Source: Opitutales bacterium (GTDB lineage Bacteria > Verrucomicrobiota > Verrucomicrobiia > Opitutales > T3Sed10-336). Taken from it: 44,863 bases of DNA. The notes beneath the pieces were generated by a model. The model was not told the origin of the DNA and searched no databases. It saw only the letters and a program-made list of their open reading frames with translations. The DNA lies in NCBI GenBank assembly GCA_007130045.1, contig SLTG01000001.1, positions 1 to 44,863 on the forward strand, written 5' to 3'. How positions within the stretch are numbered: position 1 is the stretch's first letter; every line of letters starts with the position of its first letter. Shown piece by piece: positions 29,897-39,701 of the stretch. The translations under genes and the position numbers were made by a program.

Positions 29897-29917
29897 AAAT
29901 TTCTCCCGTTTCTTTCC

Positions 29918-29951
29918 TTGACTATTTATTAGAGCAAAAAATATATTGCAA
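29918..29951. promoter_or_regulatory. Interlocked divergent promoters of the aldolase gene and the regulator gene
   Basis: Plus strand: TTGACT (29918-29923), 18 nt, TATATT (29942-29947), for the regulator at 29971. Minus strand: TTGCAA (29946-29951), 17 nt, TAAATA (complement of 29923-29928), for the aldolase at 29896. Each -10 overlaps the other promoter's -35 by one or two bases, so RNA polymerase can occupy only one direction at a time. TTGACT and AGAGCAA flank the overlap and may form an imperfect operator half-site pair for the regulator. Confidence 0.6.
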
Positions 29952-29970
29952 GAGAAATTCGGTAACCCGC

Positions 29971-30531
29971 ATGATTTCACAGTTTAACAAAAAAAAGCCG
30001 GTTTCTCCCGGAATGTTCGATTTTTCAGTCGTACGGGAGTTGCGCAAGCGGGAAGGCATGAATATTTCCGAACTCTCCAGTCGCTCCAACGTCTCCGCCG
30101 CAGTGATATCAAAACTCGAACGGAATCAGACTCAGGCCGAACTCGAGACCTTGTTCAAACTCAGCCGCGTGCTCGGGATCAGCACGACTGACATGCTTGC
30201 GCTTGCGGAATCCCGGACCGCCCACAAGGAGTACGCCAGCACACACAAAGCGGGCGGTTTTACTTTTAAGGAAATCCGCTACGCCAATATCCGCTGCCTG
30301 ACCGGAAAGGCGCCCGCGGGCGCTTGCGTTTCACGTCCGGAAGTTCATCGCGACGATTACGAGCTTTGCTGGTTGCTCCGCGGAAAGGTGCGCTTCACCC
30401 TCCCCAATGAATCCCATGTTCTCTCGGCGGGAGAGGCGATCCAGTTCGACGCCATCCTTGACCACACCTACGAAGCCGTAGAAGACTCGGAGATCCTGAT
30501 CCTTCACCTTCGCAAAGACAAACGATTTTGA
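29971..30531 (+). CDS. XRE-family HTH regulator with C-terminal cupin domain
   Basis: A 186-residue transcription factor. The HTH spans about residues 19-77 (VVRELRKREGMNISELSSRSNVSAAVISKLERNQTQAELETLFKLSRVLGISTTDML). A single cupin_2 domain covers about 105-182 (RPEVHRDDYELCWLLRGKVRFTLPNESHVLSAGEAIQFDAILDHTYEAVEDSEILILHL), likely binding a small effector. Such regulators often control neighbouring catabolic genes. It is divergent from the KDPG aldolase gene and upstream of the GH88 operon on the same strand, so it probably controls both. The effector could be a uronate or ketodeoxy-sugar acid, which is inference. Confidence 0.88.
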   Translation: MISQFNKKKPVSPGMFDFSVVRELRKREGMNISELSSRSNVSAAVISKLERNQTQAELETLFKLSRVLGISTTDMLALAESRTAHKEYASTHKAGGFTFKEIRYANIRCLTGKAPAGACVSRPEVHRDDYELCWLLRGKVRFTLPNESHVLSAGEAIQFDAILDHTYEAVEDSEILILHLRKDKRF

Positions 30532-30684
30532 AATTCCGCCGGCATTCGAACCGCGCCGACACACTAAAATCCAAAAAACCGAAATGTTTGTGTGGATGAG
30601 TCAAGATTCGAGAAACCGGGAACGAACCCGCATTCCACCAATCCAGTCAGCAAACTCACCGACTCTCCAACTGAAAACCGAGCC

Positions 30685-32079
30685 ATGATCGATATCAATA
30701 ATGACCTGAAACCCGCCGACCTTACAGCGCAAATCGAGAAGCTGTGGACGGTATCGGCGCCAAAGATTTTTTCAATCGCCAGGAACTACGACCGCTCCCA
30801 GGGATCACCGGTTTACACGGTCAAGGGACACTACACCACCCGGGGTTGGACCGAATGGACTCAGGGATTCGAATACGGCGCGGCGATTCTCCAGTACGAT
30901 GCCACCGGAGACAAAGACGCGCTCCCATATGGACGCGAAAGTACATTGCACCTCATGGCGCCGCACCTCACCCACATGGGTGTGCACGATCACGGTTTCA
31001 ACAACGTGAGCACCTACGGCAATCTTCGACGGCTGATGCGGGAAGGAAAGATCGAGCACAACGAGTGGGAGATGAACTTTTACGAACTCGCTCTCAAGCT
31101 AAGCGGGGCGGTCCAGGCCCGGCGCTGGACGAAAATCAAGGCGGGCGGCGGCTACATCTACTCGTTCAACGGTCCGCACTCCCTTTTCGCCGACACCATC
31201 CGATCGCTCCGCGCCCTGGCGATCGGTTACCGTCTCGGTCACAGCCTCATGGAAGAAGGCGATGAGACTATCTCCCTTCTCGACCGCCTCGTCCAGCATG
31301 CGCGCACCACCGCCCGGTTCAGCGTCTATTACGGTGAAGGTCGCGACGCCTACGACCTTCGCGGACGCACAACCCACGAAGCCATCTTCAACCTGAATGA
31401 CGGCAACTTCCGTTGTCCGAACTCCCAGCAGGGATTCTCTCCCTTCACGACCTGGACGCGCGGCCTTTCCTGGATTCTCTGCGGCTTCCCCGAGGAACTC
31501 GAATTTCTCGATACGCTCGAGGACAAGGAGTTCGAACCGTACGGGGGACGCGCCGAAATCGAAGGGTTCATGCGCAAAGCGGCCGAAGCCGTGGCCGATT
31601 TCTTTATCGAACACACACCGACCGACGGGATACCCTACTGGGATACAGGCGCGCCGAATCTCCACAGAATCGGCGACTACCTGAATCAGCCAGCGGATCC
31701 CTATAACGATTTCGAACCGGTGGACAGCACGGCTGCCGCGATCTGCGCGCAGGGCTACCTCCGCCTCGGCCGCTACCTGCGGGAGAAGGGCGGGAACGAA
31801 GGACAGGAGACGATCGACAAAGGAAATAAGTACTGGCAGACCGGCCTGACGATCGCAAAGACACTTTTCGCCGAACCCTATCTCAGCACCGATGACAATC
31901 ACCAGGGACTGCTCCTTCACTCGATCTACCACCGCCCCAACGGATGGGACCACATTCCCGATGGCAGCAGGATCCCTCACGGCGAATCCAGTATGTGGGG
32001 CGATTACCACATCCGTGAACTCGCGCTCTACATACAGCGCGTCATCAATGACGAACCTTACCTCACGTTCTTTGGATGA
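30685..32079 (+). CDS. GH88-like unsaturated glucuronyl hydrolase
   Basis: Hydrolyses the terminal 4,5-unsaturated uronate of lyase products. The 464-residue (alpha/alpha)6 barrel protein has GVHDHGFNN with the expected catalytic Asp region, WTRGLSWILCG corresponding to the family's WARGQAW segment, and GIPYWDTGAP, DSTAAAICAQGYLRL, HQGLLLHSIYHRPNGWD and GESSMWGDYHIRELALYIQR towards the end, typical of GH88/GH105 enzymes. No signal peptide is seen, so it acts in the cytoplasm on imported oligosaccharides. The ATG at 30685 is used; an upstream extension to 30592 is Pro/Thr rich and unlike the family. The next gene follows after 43 nt. Confidence 0.88.
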   Translation: MIDINNDLKPADLTAQIEKLWTVSAPKIFSIARNYDRSQGSPVYTVKGHYTTRGWTEWTQGFEYGAAILQYDATGDKDALPYGRESTLHLMAPHLTHMGVHDHGFNNVSTYGNLRRLMREGKIEHNEWEMNFYELALKLSGAVQARRWTKIKAGGGYIYSFNGPHSLFADTIRSLRALAIGYRLGHSLMEEGDETISLLDRLVQHARTTARFSVYYGEGRDAYDLRGRTTHEAIFNLNDGNFRCPNSQQGFSPFTTWTRGLSWILCGFPEELEFLDTLEDKEFEPYGGRAEIEGFMRKAAEAVADFFIEHTPTDGIPYWDTGAPNLHRIGDYLNQPADPYNDFEPVDSTAAAICAQGYLRLGRYLREKGGNEGQETIDKGNKYWQTGLTIAKTLFAEPYLSTDDNHQGLLLHSIYHRPNGWDHIPDGSRIPHGESSMWGDYHIRELALYIQRVINDEPYLTFFG

Positions 32080-32122
32080 AGATGGAATTAGTTGACCGCC
32101 AACCAACCACCCACAACCGATC

Positions 32123-32569
32123 ATGACCATAGCAGACATCAACAAACTCGACGGCAAACGCTTCCCGGCACGCCGGTGGACTCGCAATCTCGTTGGAGGC
32201 GCATCTCCGATTCAGACGGAAAATTTCGCCATCGGCTACGTCGTCCTCGAGCCAAAAGGGGGACAGGTTCCCTGGCACAACCAGGAGCAGGAGGAAATCT
32301 ACTTTGTACTCGAAGGCGAGGGCGAAATTTGCGTTGGAGAAGAGTGTCGGCCGATCTCCTCCGGGCAGGCCGTTTACCTTCCTCCCAAGGTTTTCCACCA
32401 ATTGACCAATACCGGAGACACCCCGATGACCATGATCTACTGCTATGGTCCCGACGGCGATGTCGCCCACTGGAAACAGGAGCTCGAAGGCTCCCTCCCA
32501 AAAGCCGGAGTGGAAGCGCCGCCCCTCCCGGACGGCGCCCACCCGCAATGCACGGAAAAACCACTTTGA
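32123..32569 (+). CDS. Cupin-domain protein, KdgF-like candidate
   Basis: A 148-residue single cupin. Motif 1 is WHNQEQEEIYFVLEGEGEI (about residues 51-69), motif 2 VYLPPKVFHQLTN (about 84-96), giving a His/Glu/His metal set. KdgF enzymes are small cupins that open 4,5-unsaturated monouronates to the linear keto form, and they usually lie beside GH88/GH105 genes, as here (43 nt after the GH88 gene). KdgF itself is nearer 110 residues; this protein has a longer N-terminus. A role in another sugar-binding step is possible. It is 15 nt before the oxidoreductase gene. Confidence 0.7.
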   Translation: MTIADINKLDGKRFPARRWTRNLVGGASPIQTENFAIGYVVLEPKGGQVPWHNQEQEEIYFVLEGEGEICVGEECRPISSGQAVYLPPKVFHQLTNTGDTPMTMIYCYGPDGDVAHWKQELEGSLPKAGVEAPPLPDGAHPQCTEKPL

Positions 32570-32584
32570 GACATCTCACAGCCA

Positions 32585-33739
32585 ATGAAAACACAATCGA
32601 TCGGAATCATACTCAACGGCGTCACCGGACGCATGGGAACCAACCAGCACCTTGTGCGCTCGATCCTTGGGATCATCGAACAGGGTGGAATCAAGGTGTC
32701 GGACGATCTTGTCCTGATGCCGGATCCCGTCCTGACCGGCCGCAATGAGAACAAGCTTCGTGGCCTCGCCGGAAGATACAACGTCGAGAAATACACCACG
32801 GATATCGACAAGGCCCTCGGCGACGACCATAACCAGATCTTTTTCGACGCGTCTTCGACACTGCTGCGCGCGAAGTTCGTCGAAAAGGCCGTTGAAGCCG
32901 GTAAAGCCGTGTATTGCGAAAAGCCCACCGCGGTCACGACAAAAGAAGCGCTTCGCCTGGCGGAGCTCTGTGAAAAGGCCGGGCTCAAGAACGGGGTCGT
33001 CCAGGACAAGCTCTGGCTCCCCGGGCTGCGCAAGTTTCGTATGCTCAAGGAGCAGGGATTCTTCGGTGAAATCCTTTCGGTGCGCGGCGAATTCGGCTAC
33101 TGGGTCTTCGAAGGAAATGTGTACGACCAGCCCGCGCAGCGGCCTTCATGGAATTACCGGAAGGAAGATGGCGGCGGAATCATCATCGATATGCTCTGTC
33201 ACTGGCGCTACGTGATCGACAACCTTTTCGGCAATGTGAAAGGCGTTTCCTGCCTCGGCGCCACCCATATTCCAACCCGCTACGACGAATCCGGTAAAGC
33301 CTATGATGCGACCGCCGACGACTCGGCCTACGCAACCTTCGAGCTGGACAACGGCATCGTCTGCCATTTCAACAGCTCCTGGAACGTGCGCGTCCGCCGC
33401 GACGACCTTCTCACCATGCAGATCGACGGCACCAAGGGTTCCGCGATCGTCGGACTGCGCAAGTGCTGGGTCCAGTCCTCGGCCATGACGCCCAAACCGG
33501 TCTGGAACCCGGACGTCGATCAACCAATCGACTTCTACAACGACTGGAACGAGGTCCCCGACTGCGCAACCTACGACAATGCGTTCAAAATCCAGTGGGA
33601 ACTATTCATCCGCCACGTCGTCCTCGACGAACAGTTCCCTTGGACACTGCGCGAAGGCGCCAAAGGAGTCCAACTTGCCGAAGCGGGAATCCGTTCATGG
33701 AACGAACGCAAGTGGATCGAACTGGAGGATATCGCTTAG
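32585..33739 (+). CDS. Gfo/Idh/MocA-family oxidoreductase
   Basis: An NAD(P)-dependent sugar oxidoreductase of 384 residues. The N-terminal Rossmann region has IGIILNGVTGRMGTNQHLVRSI and VYCEKPTAVTTKEALRLAELCEKAGLKNGVVQ near 107, containing the EKP motif with the catalytic-type Lys. The C-terminal alpha/beta domain includes GGGIIIDMLCHWRYVIDNLFGNVKGVSC near 197, where Asp-x3-His fits the family's DxxxH substrate-site motif. The first glycine loop (LNGVTGRMG) differs from the usual G-x-G-x2-G. Substrate is unknown; position between the cupin and SDR genes suggests uronate or deoxy-keto sugar acid oxidation-reduction. Confidence 0.85.
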   Translation: MKTQSIGIILNGVTGRMGTNQHLVRSILGIIEQGGIKVSDDLVLMPDPVLTGRNENKLRGLAGRYNVEKYTTDIDKALGDDHNQIFFDASSTLLRAKFVEKAVEAGKAVYCEKPTAVTTKEALRLAELCEKAGLKNGVVQDKLWLPGLRKFRMLKEQGFFGEILSVRGEFGYWVFEGNVYDQPAQRPSWNYRKEDGGGIIIDMLCHWRYVIDNLFGNVKGVSCLGATHIPTRYDESGKAYDATADDSAYATFELDNGIVCHFNSSWNVRVRRDDLLTMQIDGTKGSAIVGLRKCWVQSSAMTPKPVWNPDVDQPIDFYNDWNEVPDCATYDNAFKIQWELFIRHVVLDEQFPWTLREGAKGVQLAEAGIRSWNERKWIELEDIA

Positions 33740-33743
33740 GAGT

Positions 33744-33777
33744 CTGTCGGGCTTGCCTTGGCGGCGAAGTCCGACAG
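33744..33777. repeat. REP-like imperfect palindrome after the Gfo/Idh gene
   Basis: CTGTCGG (33744-33750) pairs with CCGACAG (33771-33777). The stem continues through GCTTGCC with GGCGAAGT, one wobble and one bulge, to a 5-nt loop. The bulged, GC-rich, 34-nt form resembles REP sequences that RAYT transposases recognise. A RAYT gene lies at the start of the window. I found only one copy here. Confidence 0.5.
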
Positions 33778-33792
33778 GGCTGGCGGAGGAAA

Positions 33793-33879
33793 ATGCCGAA
33801 AATTGTTGTAATTGAGTCAAATTTCCGAATGGATGCGGGAAAGGCCGCTCACGCTTCCATCGCGTTTTCTCTCACGTAA
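33793..33879 (+). CDS. Possible 28-residue small protein
   Basis: ATG at 33793 is preceded by GGAGG at 3-nt spacing, one of the best SD matches in the window, and the frame runs 28 codons to TAA, beginning MPKIVVIESNFRMDAG. It lies between the REP-like palindrome and a hairpin in the 244-nt gap before the SDR gene. No homologue is recognised, and the SD may belong to the REP-like sequence. Confidence 0.2.
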   Translation: MPKIVVIESNFRMDAGKAAHASIAFSLT

Positions 33880-33897
33880 GATTGGTACGCTACTTCG

Positions 33898-33917
33898 GGT
33901 CCGAGGTCGCTCGGACC
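33898..33917. repeat. GGTCCGAG hairpin upstream of the SDR gene
   Basis: GGTCCGAG (33898-33905) and CTCGGACC (33910-33917) pair perfectly around GTCG. A pyrimidine-rich stretch follows (CTCCCGTTTCTTATTCC), so it might attenuate transcription into the SDR gene, but there is no T run proper. Confidence 0.35.
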
Positions 33918-33983
33918 GGATCTCCCGTTTCTTATTCCTGATTCCTCGTTTTCAATTTCAAATCGAAGATTGGAGAGCCCAAA

Positions 33984-34769
33984 ATGAACAATAAGAAAAC
34001 TTCGCGGGTGGCGTTGATTACCGGTGGCAGCCGCGGCATCGGGTTCGGGATCGCCGAATGCCTTGCAATGGATGGTTTCGATCTCGCCATAAACGGGATG
34101 CGCGAAGAGTCGGCGGTCTCCGAACCGCTCGATAAACTCCGCGCCCACGGAGCAGAGGTCTTTTACTGCCAAGCGGACATCGGGCGCACGGAAGCGCGAA
34201 GGCGGATATTGGACGACGTTCGCGAGCGCTTCGGCCGTCTCAATGTCCTCGTCAACAACGCCGGCGTCGCCCCCAAGGAACGCAAAGACATTCTGGAAGC
34301 CACCGAGGACAGCTTCGCCTGGGTGCTCGCCACCAATCTCCAGGGTCCTTACTTTCTCACCCAGGGCGCCGCGAACTGGATGGTCGAGCAGAAAGCGCAG
34401 TCCCCCGACGATTTCTTCTGCGTCGTCAATGTCGGCTCCATTTCAGCAACCGTCGCCTCGGTTAATCGAGGCGAATACTGTATCGCAAAAGCGGGCATCG
34501 GCATGATGACGCTTCTGTTCGCGTCACGCCTGGGCGAATACGGAATTCCCGTGTACGAAATACGCCCGGGTGTGACAAAGACCGACATGACCTCCGCAGT
34601 CCAGGAAAAGTACGACAAACTGATCGCTGAAGGACTTTGCGTCCAAAAGCGATGGGGTTATCCGAAAGACTCCGGAAAAGTCGTCGCCGCCCTCGCCCGC
34701 GGCGACCTCCCCTACTCCACAGGCCAGGTCATCATGGTGGACGGCGGTCTCACCATTCCACGTTTGTGA
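33984..34769 (+). CDS. Short-chain dehydrogenase/reductase
   Basis: A 261-residue classical SDR. The cofactor loop is TGGSRGIGFG (residues 13-22), NNAG is at 91-94, catalytic Ser152 lies in NVGSIS, and the Tyr165-x3-Lys169 pair in YCIAKAG. The SD GGAG is about 8 nt before the ATG. Members include FabG-like enzymes and KduD, which reduces 2,5-diketo-3-deoxygluconate to KDG. Its position at the end of the GH88 cluster makes KduD-like chemistry attractive. It is separated from the Gfo/Idh gene by 244 nt containing two hairpins, so its expression may differ from the upstream genes. Confidence 0.88.
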   Translation: MNNKKTSRVALITGGSRGIGFGIAECLAMDGFDLAINGMREESAVSEPLDKLRAHGAEVFYCQADIGRTEARRRILDDVRERFGRLNVLVNNAGVAPKERKDILEATEDSFAWVLATNLQGPYFLTQGAANWMVEQKAQSPDDFFCVVNVGSISATVASVNRGEYCIAKAGIGMMTLLFASRLGEYGIPVYEIRPGVTKTDMTSAVQEKYDKLIAEGLCVQKRWGYPKDSGKVVAALARGDLPYSTGQVIMVDGGLTIPRL

Positions 34770-34770
34770 T

Positions 34771-34789
34771 TATTTTGCCTGGCAAAATA
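34771..34789 (+). terminator. Weak hairpin after the SDR gene
   Basis: TATTTTGC and GCAAAATA pair around a 3-nt loop, one nucleotide after the stop codon. The stem is AT-rich and no T run follows, so termination is uncertain. Confidence 0.3.
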
Positions 34790-34853
34790 TCGGTGGAGGT
34801 ATTTCCGCGTTGAAATCTCCTGGATGGGTCGTGTAGGGTTGCCATTCTACACT

Positions 34854-36938
<2,085 letters not shown>

Positions 36939-37136
36939 CTCGCCGGGTTCCGGAAGGCGCTCCAATCCTGTTCGCGTTTATGATTCAGACGGGCCGCCAG
37001 CCTCCGTCGGCCGGAGGGAACCTACGCTGCCGGGAAGAAATCTTCCGGGAGCACGCCCTTGCCTAACGCGGGATTTTTCACCATTAAGTAAAGGTCGTAA
37101 CGGGCATCTTTCGGCCTTCAGAAACGTAGCAACGCG

Positions 37137-38468
37137 ATGGCAACGGCATCGGAAAAAGAAGAAAAGAAAAACGTGCACGCGTGGTGCGTTTACGACTGGG
37201 CGACCAACGGGTACCAGGTTACCACCGCGTCCGCTCTCTTCCCCGTTTTCTTCGTCGAAGCCATCGTACCGGAGGGGTTTTCGGTTTTCGGCCGTGAGAT
37301 ACCGGCCACCGGCCTGTGGGGATTCGGCCTCGGAATCGCCGCGCTGATCGTTTTCGCGCTGGCTCCAATGCTGGGCGCGATCGCCGATCTTACCCTTCTC
37401 AAAAAACGTTTTCTCATGGCCTTTGCGTGGAGCGGCTGCCTTTTCGCATCCCTCCTTTTCTTCGTTACTCCCGGGATGGTCTGGCTTTCGCTGCTGACCT
37501 TCATAGCCGCACAGGTCTGCTATACGTCCGGAAACGTCTTCTATAACGCATTCCTTCCCGGACTTGCCACCGATGAAGATATGGATCGCATTTCCGGCCG
37601 GGGCTTTGCATACGGATACATTGGCGGTGCGCTGCAGTTCGGTCTGGCGCTGGCCCTGGTCACCGGTCACGACGCGGTCGGTCTTTCCGAGGAAACGGCC
37701 ATTCGCGTATCCCTGCTGACCGCCGGCCTCTGGTGGCTCGGTTTCTCCACGTACACCTTTATTCACCTCAAGGAAACCCCTCCTCCCGGATTCCAGGAGA
37801 CGGTATTTTCAAGTCCCCTCTCCGCCGTCCGGCACGGCGTACGCCAGACCTGGACACTTGCCCGGCGCCTTCCGAAATTCCCGCCCCTCCTGATATTCCT
37901 GTTGGCATTTTTTTTCTATAACGACGGCATTCAGACCGTGATCGGAGTATCCGCCGCGTACGCGCGGAGCGAGCTCGACCTTCCGACACAGTACATAATG
38001 ATCGCGTTCTTGATCATCCAGTTCGTCGCGTTCGGAGGAGCACTGCTGTTTTCACGGCTTGCCGGGATCATGGGAACGAAAGGGGCGGTCCTGCTTTCAC
38101 TCGCAATCTGGAGCGGAGTCGTGATTTACGCCTATTTTCTGAGGGAAGGAGACGTTGTCGGATTTTTCGTTCTGGGCATCATCGTCGGGCTCGTTCTCGG
38201 CGGAAACCAGGCCCTCAGCCGTTCGCTCTTCGCCAGCATGATTCCGCGGGAGGCATCGGCGAACTTTTTTGGATTCTTTACCGTCTTTCACAAACTCTCG
38301 GCGATTATGGGGCCCATGCTATTCGGACTCCTCGCCACGATTTTCGGAGCGGCACGGCCCGCCATCCTGGCATTAATCGTCTTTTTTCTTATCGGCGCCG
38401 TTCTACTATCCTGCGTCGACGTTAAAAAAGCCCGCGCCTCACGCGGGTTCTGGCTGGAGAAAGCGTGA
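37137..38468 (+). CDS. MFS transporter, UMF1/Atg22-like family
   Basis: A 443-residue integral membrane protein with 11-12 hydrophobic segments. The start (HAWCVYDWATNGYQVTTASALFPVFF) is characteristic of the UMF1/Atg22-like branch, whose bacterial members begin with WxxYDWANSA-type motifs. GAIADLTLLKKRFLMAFAW near residue 80 corresponds to the MFS motif A region, and NQALSRSLFASMIPREASANFFGFFTVFHKLSAIMGPMLFG near 365 to the conserved C-terminal part. The substrate is unknown; amino-acid-type efflux is a guess from yeast Atg22. It follows thiC but has no thiamine-specific feature. Confidence 0.85.
   Translation: MATASEKEEKKNVHAWCVYDWATNGYQVTTASALFPVFFVEAIVPEGFSVFGREIPATGLWGFGLGIAALIVFALAPMLGAIADLTLLKKRFLMAFAWSGCLFASLLFFVTPGMVWLSLLTFIAAQVCYTSGNVFYNAFLPGLATDEDMDRISGRGFAYGYIGGALQFGLALALVTGHDAVGLSEETAIRVSLLTAGLWWLGFSTYTFIHLKETPPPGFQETVFSSPLSAVRHGVRQTWTLARRLPKFPPLLIFLLAFFFYNDGIQTVIGVSAAYARSELDLPTQYIMIAFLIIQFVAFGGALLFSRLAGIMGTKGAVLLSLAIWSGVVIYAYFLREGDVVGFFVLGIIVGLVLGGNQALSRSLFASMIPREASANFFGFFTVFHKLSAIMGPMLFGLLATIFGAARPAILALIVFFLIGAVLLSCVDVKKARASRGFWLEKA
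38424..38447 (-). terminator. Minus-strand terminator inside the 3' end of the MFS gene
   Basis: CCCGCG (38431-38436) and CGCGGG (38442-38447) pair around a 5-nt loop. On the minus strand the stem is followed by C and six T's (complement of 38424-38429). No minus gene lies just to the right. On the plus strand only TTCT follows, so it might weakly terminate there as well. Confidence 0.5.
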
Positions 38469-38694
38469 ACCCGTACCGCCCGGCGGCGATTTGATGGCGG
38501 AGTTCCGCGGCGATTTGCCTCGGAAGCGAACCAAATCACGAAGCGACTCCGGTCGAAACCGGTGAAAACATCAAACTCTAAACAGCTCGAACGAATTGCA
38601 GCATCAATCCAACCCCGCAACCGCCATTCGTTCCAACCCGGATGCCTTGGCGCATAATTTCTCCATTTTCGTGTTGCGCTTACGGTCTTCGGCC
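38469..38694. other. Intergenic region upstream of the metal ABC operon
   Basis: 226 nt without a recognised gene. The right end contains the palindrome-flanked promoter: TTGCGC at 38674-38679 is a possible -35. The left half holds two imperfect GGCGATTTG phrases (38484, 38510) of no known meaning. Confidence 0.4.
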
Positions 38695-38722
38695 TATTTG
38701 TTTTGATTAATCAAAACAAATA
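38695..38722. promoter_or_regulatory. Perfect 28-bp palindrome, candidate metalloregulator operator
   Basis: The half-site TATTTGTTTTGATT (38695-38708) is followed immediately by its exact reverse complement up to 38722. It lies 1 nt before the ATG at 38724 of the Mn/Fe-type binding protein and overlaps the likely -10 region. Operators of DtxR/MntR, Fur or Zur repressors are AT-rich palindromes in this position. No such regulator gene is in the window, so the regulator class is inferred. Confidence 0.75.
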
Positions 38723-38723
38723 T

Positions 38724-39701
38724 ATGCCAGCAATGAAAATTTTAATTTGCCAGACCGGACGTTTATCAAGGCTGATGAGAGCCGCCGCCGTCGCTCCGTT
38801 TTTCCTGGCGGGATTCGGCTGCGGAGTGGAAAATCACAACGCCGAAGACAACGACGGCCCGGTGGTCGTCACCAGTTTCTCGATCCTCGGAGACTTCGCG
38901 AGCCGGGTCGCCGGCGACAGCGCCAACGTCCGCGTCCTGGCCCCGGCCGGATCGGAAGTCCACGAATGGGAACTCAGCCCGCGCAATTTCATCGATCTGG
39001 CAACAGCGGACCTGGTGTTCACCAACGGCCTCGGCCTCGAACAATGGCTCCCCCAGCTCGAAGCCACGGTTCCCGACGGCGTACGAATCGTGCCGCTGGC
39101 AGAGGAGACCGGCGCCACCGTCATTTCCATTCGACTCGGCGACCTCCGGGGCGAGCCCGACCCGCACATGTGGATGGACCCGCGCGCAGCCGCACGTTAC
39201 GTGGAGGTCATTCGCGACCGTATGATCGAGCTGGATCCCGACAGCGAAGAGGTCTATCGCCAGAACGCGCGGAACTACCTCGACGACCTCGCCGCCCTCC
39301 ACGATGAACTGACCGAAACGTTCGCGGCGATTCCGGACGAAAAGCGCCTGCTTGTCACCAGCGAAGCCGCGTTCCTCTACTTCGCCGACGCCTACGGCTT
39401 CGATCACGACGGGATCTGGGGAAACAACGCCGAACATGAGGGCACCCCTCAGCAGATAGCGAGAATCATCGACCTGATCCGCGACCGCCGGCCCGCCGCG
39501 CTCTTCTGGGAAAGCACGATCACGGACCGGTACGTCCGCAGCGTTTCCGACGATACCGGCGTTCCGATCGCCGGCCCCCTGTACGTCGATTCCCTGGGAC
39601 GGGCCGGAACGGGAGCCGAAACGTACATTGAGCTGATGCGCACGAACGCGCGCGTGATTTCCGAAGCGGTGGCCGCCGGCTTGACGGAAGGAAAAAGCTG
39701 A
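38724..39701 (+). CDS. Mn/Fe-type ABC transporter substrate-binding lipoprotein
   Basis: A 325-residue cluster A-I solute-binding protein. A hydrophobic leader ends in the lipobox LAGFGC (Cys33), so it is probably membrane anchored. The four metal ligands can be placed by comparison with PsaA: His in SEVHEWELSP, His in EPDPHMWMDP, Glu in TSEAAFLYFADAYGF and Asp in YVDSLGRAG. The His-His-Glu-Asp set fits manganese/iron binders (PsaA, MntC, SitA) rather than zinc binders, which have a third His. The His-rich loop of ZnuA is absent. An ATG three codons downstream (38733) is an alternative start. It overlaps the ATPase gene by 1 nt. Confidence 0.87.
   Translation: MPAMKILICQTGRLSRLMRAAAVAPFFLAGFGCGVENHNAEDNDGPVVVTSFSILGDFASRVAGDSANVRVLAPAGSEVHEWELSPRNFIDLATADLVFTNGLGLEQWLPQLEATVPDGVRIVPLAEETGATVISIRLGDLRGEPDPHMWMDPRAAARYVEVIRDRMIELDPDSEEVYRQNARNYLDDLAALHDELTETFAAIPDEKRLLVTSEAAFLYFADAYGFDHDGIWGNNAEHEGTPQQIARIIDLIRDRRPAALFWESTITDRYVRSVSDDTGVPIAGPLYVDSLGRAGTGAETYIELMRTNARVISEAVAAGLTEGKS

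Noticed and set aside
37002-37048. Rho-independent terminator of thiC
   Set aside because: Two short hairpins (CCTCCG/CGGAGG and GGAAGA/TCTTCC) are present but neither has a T run or a stable stem.
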